From Solilutibacter tolerans (GTDB lineage: Bacteria > Pseudomonadota > Gammaproteobacteria > Xanthomonadales > Xanthomonadaceae), in contig NZ_FTLW01000005.1 in the NCBI RefSeq assembly GCF_900155935.1, positions 176,716-240,715 on the forward strand: a DNA stretch of 64,000 bases, written 5' to 3'. Shown here one piece after another: positions 17,590-27,500 of this stretch. Numbering within the stretch: position 1 is the first letter of the stretch; each line of letters starts with the position of its first letter. Under the pieces are notes generated by a model that ran no database searches, had not been told where the DNA came from, and worked only from the letters and a program-made list of their open reading frames with translations. A program made the position numbers and the translations under genes.

Positions 17590-19560
17590 TCAGTGTTGGG
17601 GGAGTGGCTGGCCGGGCGAGGGTTGGTCCAGTACATTAAGAATGAATCGCATTGAGCGGACCGCTAATTCCCGCTGGGTGGAAGGCAGCTCGGCACCGTG
17701 CCCCTCATTGGGTGCCAGCATGTATTCGACCGGTACGCCTTTGGCCTGAAGGTGTGATGCGAGCATATCCGACTGGGCACGTGGTACGCGGGGATCATTG
17801 GCACCGGCATAGATGAATAAAGGCGTCCTCATCGCCTCGATCTTGTTGATTGGAGAAAGATCGACCAAACGTGCGTGGTCAGTCTGGGGATCGCCGATCT
17901 CGCGCAGGTAGTTTTTACGCACCAGGCCGGTCGTGGTGCCCATGAAGCTGATCAAATCCACGATCCCGAATTGGTCGATGCCGGCACGCCAGCGCTGCGG
18001 ATGTTCGGCAAGCTGTTGTACGACGAGGTAGCCACCGTAGCTCGATCCTTTCACGATAAGTCGATCCGGATCGACCCAAGGTTGGCGTCGAAGCCAATCG
18101 ACCAATGCATCGATATCCTTGAACGAATCGCGTCGACGCGCACCATCATCACTGGCTTCGAATGCTCGACCGAAGCCGCCTGAGCCGCGAATGTTTGGTT
18201 GCACATAGGCAATGTCATACGCATTGGCAAGACTCGCGGACAGTGACCAGCCAATGCTGGCCGAGCCGGCAGGCCCGCCATGGAAATCGACGATGACCGG
18301 ATGTCGTCCGTTGGTGTCTGGGCGGGTAACGATTACGGGGAAACGCAAACCATCCTGGCTGGTCAGTGTCTCGATACTGGTCAGTAGTGCAGGTGCCGGC
18401 GCGTCAGGGATCTCAGGTGAAGTGAGGCGAGTGGCACTGCCGGAACGTGTATCAACCAGGTAAACCGACGATTGATGCGCCGGAGTGCGCCACGTCACTG
18501 CCAATTGCTTGCCGTCTGGCGAGTACTCGCCGATACGTCCAGCCCCCAAGGGCAGCTCGACCTCCGCTGCCTGCTTCAGGCTGATGGCATAAAGCAGCCG
18601 GATAAATTGCTGATCGCCTGCATTGAAGACAATCGCGAGTTGCTTGCCATCTGGAGAGACCACCAGCTGTTCCCCGGTGGCTGTACGTGGGGTTGTTTCA
18701 TCGAAACGCCCTAGTGGCTGTCCGCTGGCAGTATCGAGTGCGATGACCGATGCTTGCTCCGAGCCACCATCGGTGGTCAACAGTATGCGGTCGCCCTCAC
18801 GGGAGAATGCCGCGGCACGAATGGTGGCTTCACCGTGCATCGGATAACGCAGTTGCGCCGTGCCATCTTTGAGGTCGACCAGCACAAGCCGTGCGCTTTG
18901 ATATGAAAGAAAGCGTAGGAATAGGGCATGGCTCCCGTCCGCGCTCCCGTCCGCGCTCACGTCGGCAAGGAAACCCAGCCCCGAATCTTCGTAAACCCGA
19001 GCTTCTTCAGACGTCTCGCCGAGCGACAAACGCATGATCACTGCATGGGCTGCATCCGGTTTGCGGGCACTCTAGAAGAGGGCGTCGGGCAGGCCAATAG
19101 CCTCCTTGGGTGGGTCGCGAGTGATCGCGGTGCTAGTCACCTGCTTGGCGGAGGTGCCATTGATGTCGGCTGTATAGACCTGTGCCAGTTCATCGCCCCC
19201 CGAATCTGCAAGGAATATCAAAGGGTTTCCGTTGCGGCTGGCAGTGACAGCTGGTGCAGGTGGCTGCCAGGAAGACAATACGGGGCGTTCAGTCCCGTCT
19301 GACAGCCGGTGCCGGTACAGGCGAGAGCGCCCGTCTCTACTTGATACGTAAAACAGCGCCGAACCATCAGCGGAGTACGCAGGAGAATCGGACGAGGGCA
19401 TTCCGATCAGGGTGTCTACGCGACTTTCAAGCAATGCGTCACGCCCGATTTGGGGTTGCGAGTCATTATCTTCGGGCGCGGCTTGTGTGTTCGGAACGAT
19501 GAAAGCCGTAGAACCGGCAAGCAACCCTATAAAGCAGATGACGCTCGAGGCAATCTTCAT
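17590..19560 (-). pseudogene. S9 family (prolyl oligopeptidase-like) peptidase with in-frame amber stop
   Basis: A continuous frame of 656 codons interrupted by one TAG at codon 163 (19072-19074). The upstream part has a signal peptide (MKIASSVICFIGLLAGSTAF) and the first blades of a beta-propeller (SPAYSADGSALFYVSSRDG). The downstream part continues the propeller and carries an intact alpha/beta hydrolase domain: GSSYGGY with nucleophile S507, GANDPRVP and NEGHG for Asp and His. Context ALF-stop-SARKPD suggests that TGG (Trp) became TAG, a single-base change. The exported full-length enzyme would cleave peptides after proline-like residues in the periplasm. It may be a recent pseudogene, a sequencing error or a readthrough product. 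Confidence 0.85.
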
Positions 19561-19686
19561 CGTCGGTTCCTGCCCTGTGATTCATGAGGCTGTTGAGCCC
19601 ACTCTCAAGATGGCTGCATCCATCTCGCACCGGATGTCTCTTAGACCAGGGACAGAAATTCTGTGCAGAAGTTCCATCGAGCGACC

Positions 19687-20028
19687 TTATCCGGCCAGTC
19701 GCTCCGTTTTCGCCGCACAAATGAAGTCGTTTTCCGACAGACCACCCACATCGTGCGTGGACCAGCGCACCACGCAGCGGTCGTAATGCACGGACAGGTC
19801 CGGGTGGTGGTCTTCCCCGTTGGCCATGTGGGCCAGCGCGTTCACGAAGGACATCGTCCGGTAGTAGTCGCTGAAACGGAAGGTCTTGGACAGGGCCAAG
19901 CCGTCTTCGACCAGCTCCCAGCCTGCGACTTGCGGCAATAGCTCGCGCAAGCTGGCTTCAGTCAGACGGTGTTCTTGCCCGCGCTTGGGGCTGCAGTGGG
20001 CGTCGGCGAGGGGAACCAAGTCGCTCAT
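19687..20028 (-). CDS. phhB: 4a-hydroxytetrahydrobiopterin dehydratase (pterin-4a-carbinolamine dehydratase)
   Basis: A 113-residue enzyme that recycles the pterin cofactor after phenylalanine hydroxylation. It contains the family core [50 protein letters not shown], here quoted in parts, with the active HH pair and the following DL/Y positions. Residues 1-20 match the usual [12 protein letters not shown] opening. It is divergent from nfuA. No phenylalanine hydroxylase gene is in the window. The call is secure by motif and length. Confidence 0.95.
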   Translation of the reverse strand: MSDLVPLADAHCSPKRGQEHRLTEASLRELLPQVAGWELVEDGLALSKTFRFSDYYRTMSFVNALAHMANGEDHHPDLSVHYDRCVVRWSTHDVGGLSENDFICAAKTERLAG

Positions 20029-20052
20029 GGGGACTCCAATGTGTCGAACTGG

Positions 20053-20092
20053 CTGGCCCGTCGGCCAGCAGTCACGGATGGCCCTTTAGAAT
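20053..20092 (+). promoter_or_regulatory. Candidate nfuA promoter with upstream dyad; possible leaderless transcript
   Basis: GCTGGCC-CGTC-GGCCAGC is a perfect seven-base inverted repeat at 20052-20069. A -10-like TAGAAT lies at 20087-20092, only seven bases before the nfuA ATG at 20099, so transcription would begin at or next to the start codon. No Shine-Dalgarno sequence is visible. The dyad would overlap the -35 position, as expected for a repressor or a replacement activator site. Confidence 0.4.
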
Positions 20093-20098
20093 ACCCGC

Positions 20099-20692
20099 AT
20101 GATCGACATCACCGAATCCGCCCAATCCCACTTCCGCAAATTGATCGAGCGCGAATCGCTGCCCGGTATCGGTGTGCGCCTGTCCGCGATTCACGCCGGT
20201 ACGCCGCGTGCGGACGTTCGCCTGGAGTTCGCCGGCCCTGACGACCTCAAGGGCAACGAGTGGGCAGTGGACTGTGAAGGCTTCACCTTGTGGGTGGACG
20301 CGGACAGCGCGACTGCGCTCGATGGCGCACATATCGATTACGAGCAAAAAGCCACTGGCGGCCAGCTGCAGATTCGCGCCCCGCGGATCAAGGGCGTTGC
20401 GCCAGAGACCGATGCCTCCTTGGTCGAGCGCGTCATGTGGGTGGTCGAGCAGGAGATCAATCCGCAGCTGGCCATGCATCGCGGTAATGTCCGAGTGGAG
20501 GAAGTCACTGCGGACGGAATTGTGGTGCTGCGTTTTGGTGGTGGCTGCCACGGGTGCGGAATGGCCGATGTCACGCTCAAACAGGGCATCGAAAAAACCT
20601 TGCTGGAAAAAGTGCCCGGTGTGGTGGCGGTGCGCGATGCGACCGACCACGACACCGGTGAAGCGCCTTACGCGCCGCGCGGTCAGGCCTGA
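20099..20692 (+). CDS. nfuA: Fe-S biogenesis protein NfuA
   Basis: A 197-residue Fe-S carrier. The N-terminal part (1-98) is a degenerate A-type domain lacking the three cysteines of IscA. The C-terminal NifU-like domain (about 105-185) has C150 and C153 in [19 protein letters not shown], which hold a 4Fe-4S cluster at a dimer interface. NfuA delivers clusters to client proteins under oxidative stress or iron limitation. The ATG has no SD, and a -10-like element lies seven bases upstream. A large membrane protein gene follows after 12 bases and is probably cotranscribed. Confidence 0.95.
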   Translation: MIDITESAQSHFRKLIERESLPGIGVRLSAIHAGTPRADVRLEFAGPDDLKGNEWAVDCEGFTLWVDADSATALDGAHIDYEQKATGGQLQIRAPRIKGVAPETDASLVERVMWVVEQEINPQLAMHRGNVRVEEVTADGIVVLRFGGGCHGCGMADVTLKQGIEKTLLEKVPGVVAVRDATDHDTGEAPYAPRGQA

Positions 20693-20704
20693 GTCTCCGA
20701 CACG

Positions 20705-22354
20705 ATGGCCACGCGCGAGGAGCTGCTGGCGCTCTTGTCCTCGCGTCGTCGTGGTCTGTCGATCCGTCCGATTGCGGTTGGCCCCGCGCCAACTTGGCTC
20801 CAATGGCTGGATGACGACGCCCGCCTGAGTCCTGCGCGCGGTCCGACGCGAACCGAGCTGATCGCGGCGATGGCCCTCAAGCCTTTGCGACCGCTTCCCC
20901 GCGCGCATGTGCCACAAGGCCGTTGGGCGCGTTTTCGTAGCCTTTTCCGCCAAGGTTGGGGCAGGGAGCGCGAGGAACTCCCCAGGCTGCGCTACGGTGC
21001 CTTTGCCGCCAGCGTGCTGTTCAATTTTTTCTTCGCGGCGATGCTGGTTTGGTTGATGTACCTGCGTTTCCTGGCGGTGCAGGCGCCGGCCGAGGAGACC
21101 GTGCGCATCCGGATTACAGGCTTTGGCACCCCATCCGAAGCCGGAGGTGGGGATGCGGCATCCGAGGGCGATTTGCAGCCCGAAAGCGGTCAGGCCGCTC
21201 CAACCCAGGGGGCTGTGACTTCAGCTGCGGCTGTATCGCCATCGGCCAGTGCGAGCACCCAAGCGCAGGACGAGGTCCAACAAGCCACTGTGGTCGAAGT
21301 GGCTGCCCAGCAGCCCCTGCAAGTCACCGAAAGCACCGCCGAGCCGGATGGGTTCGAGCTGCCGCCTACCCGCGACGTCGCCATCGAGGCGCGCAACCTG
21401 CCTGACTTGCAGTCACGAGCGATCCCGAATGAAAGCGATATCCCCGAAGCGCTTCCGCAAGTGCGCAGCGTGCAGCTGCCGACTCGGCCGCACGTCGTGC
21501 ATGTCCCTGACTTGAATGTTCCGACGCGGGAGCTACCGACTGCCCCTGAGCCGGCCCCGCAGGTGCGGATCCGTGAGATCGCCGTGCGCCCGCCGGGAGC
21601 GCAAGTGCGTATCGCCGAGACATCCTCACGGCCCTTGCCGTCGGCGCCCGCACCGGCTGTGCAAGCGATGGGTACGCAGGCGTCGACTGCAACGGCTGAG
21701 TCGGGCCGAGCGGCTGCGACACCGAAGCCCGGCCTCCCCGGCGCAACGGGTCAGTCCTCCAAACCCGGCCAGCAGGCCGCGGGAAGCGGCATCGGGCAAG
21801 CGCCACGCGCTGCGGATGGCGGCTGGTCTTCGCCCAAGCGCGGTGACGACTGGGGCGTGGGTGACCGCAATCGTGCAGGCGCCGCGATTGGTGGAGACCG
21901 TGGCAATCCGAGTGGGGCAGTCGGGTCGGGATTGTTCGACTCGGAAGGCCGTCCGCGGTTGGCGGATGACAGTTTCAAGCCGCGCTTCCCTGATCCTTAC
22001 AAGGAAGGCAGTTGGCTGAAGCGTCCTTCGCTGGGATATCGAGGCACTATTTTCGACGGCATCTGGCGCCCGCCTGAAACACTGCTCCAGGAATGGGTGC
22101 GTAAGGGAATCAAATCATTCGACATCCCTCTGCCTGGCGGCAAGGTCAAGATTCGCTGCGTGATCTCCATTTTGCAGGCGGGCGGCGGTTGTGGACCCGT
22201 GGCAGGTAAGGACGGTGTCCATGACCAGCCAGCACGCGCGCGTCCGGCGCCCAATGTGCCGTTCAAGCGCGAGCTGTTCGAAAATCAAAGTGACCTGACT
22301 ACGCCGAAACCCAACGCACAGACCGAGTCCACGGGCGACAAGCCCACGCCTTGA
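20705..22354 (+). CDS. Large Pro/Ala-rich transmembrane protein of unknown function
   Basis: A 549-residue protein. Residues 1-95 are a basic cytoplasmic region rich in R and P. One membrane helix is at about 97-119 (FAASVLFNFFFAAMLVWLMYL). Residues 130-440 form an extended linker rich in A, P, Q, S and V with repeated PxVRI/VRxxxVxxP units. The last 100 residues look folded (RPPETLLQEWVRKGIKSF, KVKIRCVISILQAGGGCGPV). The layout of short inside part, one helix, long periplasmic linker and C-terminal domain is TonB- or TolA-like, but I see no TonB signature. It follows nfuA by 12 bases. In xanthomonads similar genes carry the label transmembrane repetitive protein; the function is unknown. Confidence 0.7.
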   Translation: MATREELLALLSSRRRGLSIRPIAVGPAPTWLQWLDDDARLSPARGPTRTELIAAMALKPLRPLPRAHVPQGRWARFRSLFRQGWGREREELPRLRYGAFAASVLFNFFFAAMLVWLMYLRFLAVQAPAEETVRIRITGFGTPSEAGGGDAASEGDLQPESGQAAPTQGAVTSAAAVSPSASASTQAQDEVQQATVVEVAAQQPLQVTESTAEPDGFELPPTRDVAIEARNLPDLQSRAIPNESDIPEALPQVRSVQLPTRPHVVHVPDLNVPTRELPTAPEPAPQVRIREIAVRPPGAQVRIAETSSRPLPSAPAPAVQAMGTQASTATAESGRAAATPKPGLPGATGQSSKPGQQAAGSGIGQAPRAADGGWSSPKRGDDWGVGDRNRAGAAIGGDRGNPSGAVGSGLFDSEGRPRLADDSFKPRFPDPYKEGSWLKRPSLGYRGTIFDGIWRPPETLLQEWVRKGIKSFDIPLPGGKVKIRCVISILQAGGGCGPVAGKDGVHDQPARARPAPNVPFKRELFENQSDLTTPKPNAQTESTGDKPTP

Positions 22355-22377
22355 TCTTTCATGGCAGCTGGAAACGA

Positions 22378-22407
22378 AACAGGCCCGCTTTGGCGGGCCT
22401 GTTGTTT
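22378..22407 (+). terminator. Intrinsic terminator between convergent genes
   Basis: ACAGGCCCGC (22379-22388) pairs perfectly with GCGGGCCTGT (22393-22402) over a TTTG loop, followed by TGTTTATT. It ends the nfuA and membrane-protein transcript and can also act for the cytochrome genes arriving from the other side. Confidence 0.75.
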
Positions 22408-22427
22408 ATTGGACGATGTCGCTTCGA

Positions 22428-22856
22428 TTACATGTGCGACAGGTCGGTCAGCTGGTTTGGCTGGCTGGCGAAGTAGGCAGCCAGATCGGCAATCTGCTGA
22501 TCGGTGAGGTTTTTCGCTTCCGGCGTCATCAAGGGATGGTCGCGGTTGCCGTCGCGATAGGCCTGCAGGGAGTGCTCGATGTAATCGGCGTACTGGCCAC
22601 CGATCTTCGGGCGGTCCTCGCCATTGGGCGTGTTGCCGTCCTTGCCGTGGCAATCGACGCAGGCCTGGCCGCTCGCGCTCTTGACCATCGCCTGCTTGGC
22701 ACCGGCTTCGATATGACCACCCGGCAGGCCGGCAGAGGATTCGGTATGACCGTCGGCACGATCAGGTGCAGAGTGCTCGGCCGGGGTGTCGCTACCGCCG
22801 CAGGCAGCCAGTGCAAGGGACAGGGCCAGGACGGCCGGGAATCGCAGGGACGTCAT
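22428..22856 (-). CDS. Lipoprotein cytochrome c (class I, single heme)
   Basis: A 142-residue exported protein. MTSLRFPAVLALSLALAAC is a lipoprotein signal ending in the lipobox LAAC, so it is anchored to a membrane by lipid. One heme site CVDCH occurs in KSASGQACVDCHGKDG, and a distal methionine is likely in HPLMTPEAKNL. It is a c4/c5-like electron carrier. A GTG four codons earlier overlaps the stop of the upstream cytochrome gene and is an alternative start. Together with that gene it forms a two-gene unit that probably passes electrons to a terminal oxidase encoded elsewhere. Confidence 0.85.
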   Translation of the reverse strand: MTSLRFPAVLALSLALAACGGSDTPAEHSAPDRADGHTESSAGLPGGHIEAGAKQAMVKSASGQACVDCHGKDGNTPNGEDRPKIGGQYADYIEHSLQAYRDGNRDHPLMTPEAKNLTDQQIADLAAYFASQPNQLTDLSHM

Positions 22857-22864
22857 GGCGGGGC

Positions 22865-23218
22865 TCACTTCTTGTTGTTCTTCAGGCTGGACAGATAGGT
22901 AGCGATGGCAGCGATGTCTTCATCGGAGAAGCTCATCGCCTGCGCCTGCATGGTCGGGTGCTTGCGCTTGCCTTTCTTGTATTCGGTCAGCGCGTTGACC
23001 AGGTATTGCTGCGACTGACCACCAATGCGGGGTACGTGGTAGTTCGGGTACGCGTTCTTATAGCCGGTCAGCCCGTGGCAACCCTGGCAGGTGTAGGTGA
23101 GTTCGGCGCCCTTGTCCTTGGACGTGCCTTCGGCCGGCTTGGCGGTCTGGGCAGTGGCGGCGAAGGGCAGGGCGAGCGCGAAGCACGCAGCGATCATCGT
23201 CGGTCGCATCAATCTCAT
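22865..23218 (-). CDS. Periplasmic cytochrome c (class I, single heme)
   Basis: A 117-residue protein with a cleavable signal peptide (MRLMRPTMIAACFALALPFAATAQ) and one heme motif CQGCH in LTYTCQGCHGLTGYKNAYPNY split here by a turn. It also has PRIGGQSQQYL and KHPTMQAQAMSFSDEDI with the probable axial methionine. These features are typical of c4-type single domains. It is followed directly by the lipoprotein cytochrome gene, and their stop and start codons nearly overlap. Transcription probably comes from the region divergent from the RND operon. Confidence 0.88.
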   Translation of the reverse strand: MRLMRPTMIAACFALALPFAATAQTAKPAEGTSKDKGAELTYTCQGCHGLTGYKNAYPNYHVPRIGGQSQQYLVNALTEYKKGKRKHPTMQAQAMSFSDEDIAAIATYLSSLKNNKK

Positions 23219-23343
23219 CTCGAAGTTCGGGTGGACGCCACCAAGGCGGCGCAGCGCGGGAAGTATATCGCGCAGCGCGCGATCAGGTGGGACGCGCGTT
23301 TTGACATGGCCAATGTCCGTATGACCTCTGGCACCTCACAAGT

Positions 23344-23373
23344 TTGTGGGGAGGTGATTTACTTGCCTATAAC
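23344..23373 (+). promoter_or_regulatory. Candidate promoter of the RND efflux operon
   Basis: TTGTGG (23344-23349) and TATAAC (23368-23373) are spaced by 18 bases, ending 24 bases before the adaptor ATG. The -10 box is strong and the -35 box is weak. No regulator gene is adjacent. Confidence 0.45.
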
Positions 23374-23397
23374 ACCTTACCCACAAGAGTCCCGACG

Positions 23398-24555
23398 ATG
23401 CGTGCATCGCCCCGTTCCATCGAATCCCCCGTCGCGCGTGCAGCCTCCGTTGCCATCCTCGCATTGGCGCTGGCCACTAGTCTCGCCGCCTGCAAGCGCG
23501 GCGGCGCCGACGGCAAGTCTGCGGATGGCAAGGAAAAAACCGAACAAGCCGAAGCCGTGCCGGTCGAGGTTGCGCGGGTCTCGGATCGCACAATGGTCGC
23601 CAGCTACACCGGCACCGGGTCGCTTGAGGCGCGCAGTCAAGCGACGGTGACGGCGCGTGCATCGGGCATCATCAAGCGCGTGTATTTCGATGTCGGCAGC
23701 GTGGTGCGCGCAGGCCAGCCCCTGGCGCAGCTCGATAGCGAGCGCCTGCGTCTGACGCTGAGCCAGACGCAGGCGCAAATGAACAAGCTGGAAGCGAATT
23801 ACCGTCGCGCGCAGCAGTTGGTCAAGGACCAGATGGTCAGCGCGAACGATGTCGACGAGATCCGTTTCAACCTAGCCAATGCGCGTGCGCAATACGAAGC
23901 GGCAAAGCTTGAGCTGTCATACGCAGTGGTGACCGCGCCGATTTCGGGTGTCGTGTCCAACCGCCCGGCACTGATCAAACCGGGCAATCTGGTCCAGTTT
24001 GGTCAGGATGTGGCGACCATCGTCGATACCGCGCGGCTTGAAGCCACGCTCAACGTGCCGGAGCGCGAGATCGAGACGATGAAAGTCGGTCAGCCGGTGC
24101 AGTTGAAGGTGGATGCATTGCCGGGCCGGACTTTCACCGGTGTGGTGGATCGCATCGCCCCCGTGGTGGATGCTGGTAGCGGCACTTTCCGTGTGATCTG
24201 TAGCTTCGCCAGCGAAGGCAGCTTGCAGCCGGGCATGTTCGGTCGCATGTCGATCGATTACGACCAGCGCCAAGCCGTGCCCAGCATCCCGCGCTTGGCC
24301 TTGCTCGATGATGCGAGTGATCCCGCCGTGTATGTCGTGCGCGCCAACAAGGCCGTGCGCGTGCCGGTAAAGCTGGGTTACGCCGACGGCGAATTCGTCG
24401 AGGTCCGCGAAGGCCTCAAGAAGGGCGAGCAGGTTGTGACCGCGGGCAAGACGGCCTTGCGCGAAGGCGGCGAGGTGCAAGTGATCAACGCTGATGCACC
24501 GGCCAAGCCTGCCGCGACACCTGCGACGGCTGCCGCCGCGCCTGCCAAGCGCTGA
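23398..24555 (+). CDS. RND efflux periplasmic adaptor (membrane fusion protein)
   Basis: A 385-residue lipoprotein adaptor that links inner-membrane RND pumps to an outer-membrane channel. The signal ends in the lipobox LAAC (near residue 33). The biotinyl-lipoyl-like halves surround a coiled-coil hairpin (LSQTQAQMNKLEANYRRAQQ). They are followed by the beta-barrel and membrane-proximal domains (YAVVTAPISGVVSNRPALIK, GTFRVICSF). The C-terminus is Ala/Pro-rich. ATG 23398 is chosen because the signal peptide begins there. It heads an operon with two RND permeases; no outer-membrane factor gene is in the operon, so a TolC-like protein must come from elsewhere. Confidence 0.93.
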   Translation: MRASPRSIESPVARAASVAILALALATSLAACKRGGADGKSADGKEKTEQAEAVPVEVARVSDRTMVASYTGTGSLEARSQATVTARASGIIKRVYFDVGSVVRAGQPLAQLDSERLRLTLSQTQAQMNKLEANYRRAQQLVKDQMVSANDVDEIRFNLANARAQYEAAKLELSYAVVTAPISGVVSNRPALIKPGNLVQFGQDVATIVDTARLEATLNVPEREIETMKVGQPVQLKVDALPGRTFTGVVDRIAPVVDAGSGTFRVICSFASEGSLQPGMFGRMSIDYDQRQAVPSIPRLALLDDASDPAVYVVRANKAVRVPVKLGYADGEFVEVREGLKKGEQVVTAGKTALREGGEVQVINADAPAKPAATPATAAAAPAKR

Positions 24556-24566
24556 CGGAGCACGAC

Positions 24567-27500
24567 ATGACACCTGCACGCGGCTTCGACTTGGTGGAGT
24601 TTTCCACCCGTCGCCGGGTCACCGTCCTGATGATGATGGTGACGCTGGTGCTGTTTGGCTTGATCGCGCTGTCCGGGCTCAAAGTCAATCTCTTGCCAGA
24701 CCTCAGCTATCCGACGCTCACCGTGCGTACCGAGTACACCGGCGCTGCACCCGCGGAAATCGAGACCTTGGTGACCAAGCCGGTCGAAGAAGCCGTGGGC
24801 GTGGTCAAGGGCTTACGCAAATTGAAATCGGTGTCACGCACCGGGCAAAGCGATGTGGTGCTGGAGTTCGCCTGGGGCACCGACATGGACAAGGCGGGTC
24901 TGGAAGTCCGCGACAAGATGGAGGCCTTGCAGCTGCCGCTTGAAGTCAAACCGCCAGTCCTGTTGCGCTTCAATCCATCCACCGCGCCCATCATGCGTCT
25001 GGTCTTGGCGACCACGGCCAACGATGGTGACAATGGTGCGCTGACGCGCCTGCGCCGCTACGCCGACGATGACCTCAAGCGCAAGCTTGAGCCCGTGGAA
25101 GGCGTGGCTGCGGTCAAGGTAGCGGGTGGTTTGGAAGACGAAGTCCAAGTCGACATCGACCAGCAAAAGCTCGCTGCGCTCAACCTGCCGATCGAGACGG
25201 TGATCAACCGCCTGCAGCAGGAAAACATCAACATGTCGGGCGGGCGCCTGGAAGAAGGTACGCAGCGTTACCTCGTCCGTACCGTCAACCAGTTCGCAAA
25301 CGTCGAGGAAATTGGCAACCTCTTGCTGACCACCAGGGCTGCTGGGTCGAGCAGTGATGTCAATGCACAATTGATGTTCGGCGTGATGCGCAGTGGTGAC
25401 CCGGCGCTGGTAGCAGCTATGAACCAGCAGAACGGCGGAGGGGGTTCAAGCGCTGCAGGCGGTTTGCCCGTGCGTCTGAAGGACGTCGCCACCGTGCGTC
25501 AAAGTTTCAAGGAGCGCGAAGCAATCATCCGTCTGGGTGGGAAAGAAGCCGTCGAGCTTGCCCTCTACAAGGAAGGCGATGCGAATACGGTTGCCACTGC
25601 CGACAACATCGAGGCAGCGCTCGCGCAGATCCGCAAGCAGATGCCGCCGGACGTCACCCTGACCGCGATCGATGATCAATCGCAATTCATCCGTCATGCG
25701 ATCAGCGACGTCAAGCTGGACGCCGTGATCGGCGGCCTGCTGGCGATCCTGGTCATTTTCTTGTTCCTGCGCGATGGCTGGAGCACGTTCGTCGTGTCGC
25801 TGTCGTTGCCGGTATCGATCATCACCACCTTCTTCTTCATGGGGCAGCTGGATCTCAGCCTCAACGTGATGTCGCTGGGTGGCCTGGCGCTTGCCACAGG
25901 CTTGGTGGTCGACGATTCGATCGTCGTGCTCGAATCCATCGCCAAGGCACGTGAGCGCGGTCTCGGGATTCTGGATGCCGCGATCACCGGCACGCGCGAA
26001 GTCAGTATGGCAGTAGTTGCTTCCACACTCACCACGATTGCCGTGTTCCTCCCGCTGGTGTTCGTCGAGGGCATCGCCGGTCAGTTGTTCCGCGACCAGG
26101 CCTTGACCGTCGCCATCGCGATTGGCGTCTCGCTCATCGTCTCGTTGACCTTGATTCCGATGTTGTCATCGTTGAAAGGCCGCGCGCCTTTGGCCTTCCC
26201 TGAAGAAGCACCGCGTCCCGAATACCAGGCCAAGCGTGGATGGCAGAAGCCCTTCGTCGCGGCCGGCCAGATCATCGCCTTGATCGTATCGAGCATCGCC
26301 TACGGCTTTGCTTGGGTGGTGATTCGCATCTGGCGCGGGCTCAATCGTGTCGTCGGCCCTGTGATGCGCAAGGCCAGCGACATCGCGATGGCACCGTATG
26401 GCCGGGCTGAGCGCGGCTATCTCAAGTTGTTGCCTGCGGCATTGGGACGTCCGGCGTTCGTGTTGATTGCGGCATCCGGTGCGTTTGCCGTATCGATGTT
26501 GCTGCTGCCACTGCTCGGCGCGGACTTGATCCCGCAGCTGGCCCAGGATCGTTTCGAAATGACGGTCAAGTTGCCGCCCGGCACCCCCTTGCGCGAAACC
26601 GATGCAGTGGTGCGCAAGCTGCAAGCCCAGCATGACAAAGACGAAGGTCTGCAGGCGCTCTATGGTGTCAGTGGCAGCGGTACGCGTCTTGACGCCAGCC
26701 CTACTGAAAGCGGCGAGAACATCGCAAAACTGGACGTGGTGATGACCAATGGCGGTAACGCCAAAGTCGAGGCGCGCTTGACTGAGGGTCTGCGTAAATC
26801 CATGGCTGGACAGAGCGATGCGCAGGTCGATTTCAGCCGGCCGGAGCTTTTCGCACTGTCCACGCCGCTGGAAATCGAAGTCTCGGGTAGCGACATCGAA
26901 CAAGTCGAGGCCGCAGGCCGCAAGCTGGCCACGATGTTGCGCGCCAATCCGCATTACACCGATGTCAAGTCAACCGTGGAGCAAGGCTACCCCGAGATTC
27001 AGATCCGCTTTGACCAGGAGCGTGCAGCTGCCATTGGTCTCACCACGCGTCAGATCGCTGATGTGGTGGTGAACAAGGTGCGCGGCAACGTGGCGACGCG
27101 TTACAGCTTCCGTGATCGCAAGATCGATGTGCTGGTGCGCGCCGAACCCGACCAGCGCGCCACGCTCGATGACATTCGTAACCTCGTTGTGAATCCGGGC
27201 TCGTCCTCGCCGGTGCGGTTGTCGGCGGTAGCGGATGTCGTCGCAGGCATTGGCCCGAGCGAAATCCATCGCGCCGACCAAACGCGCGTGGCCGTTGTGT
27301 CATCCAACTTGAACGACATCGACCTTGGTGGTGCCGTTGAAGAGGTGGAAGCGATGGTCGCTGACAGCCCGCTCGGCACTGACATCGGCCTGCATATCGG
27401 TGGCCAAGGTGAGGAGCTGGCCAGTTCCGTGCGTTCGTTGCTGTTCGCGTTTGGATTGGCCGTGTTCCTGGTTTACCTGGTGATGGCGTCGCAGTTTGAA

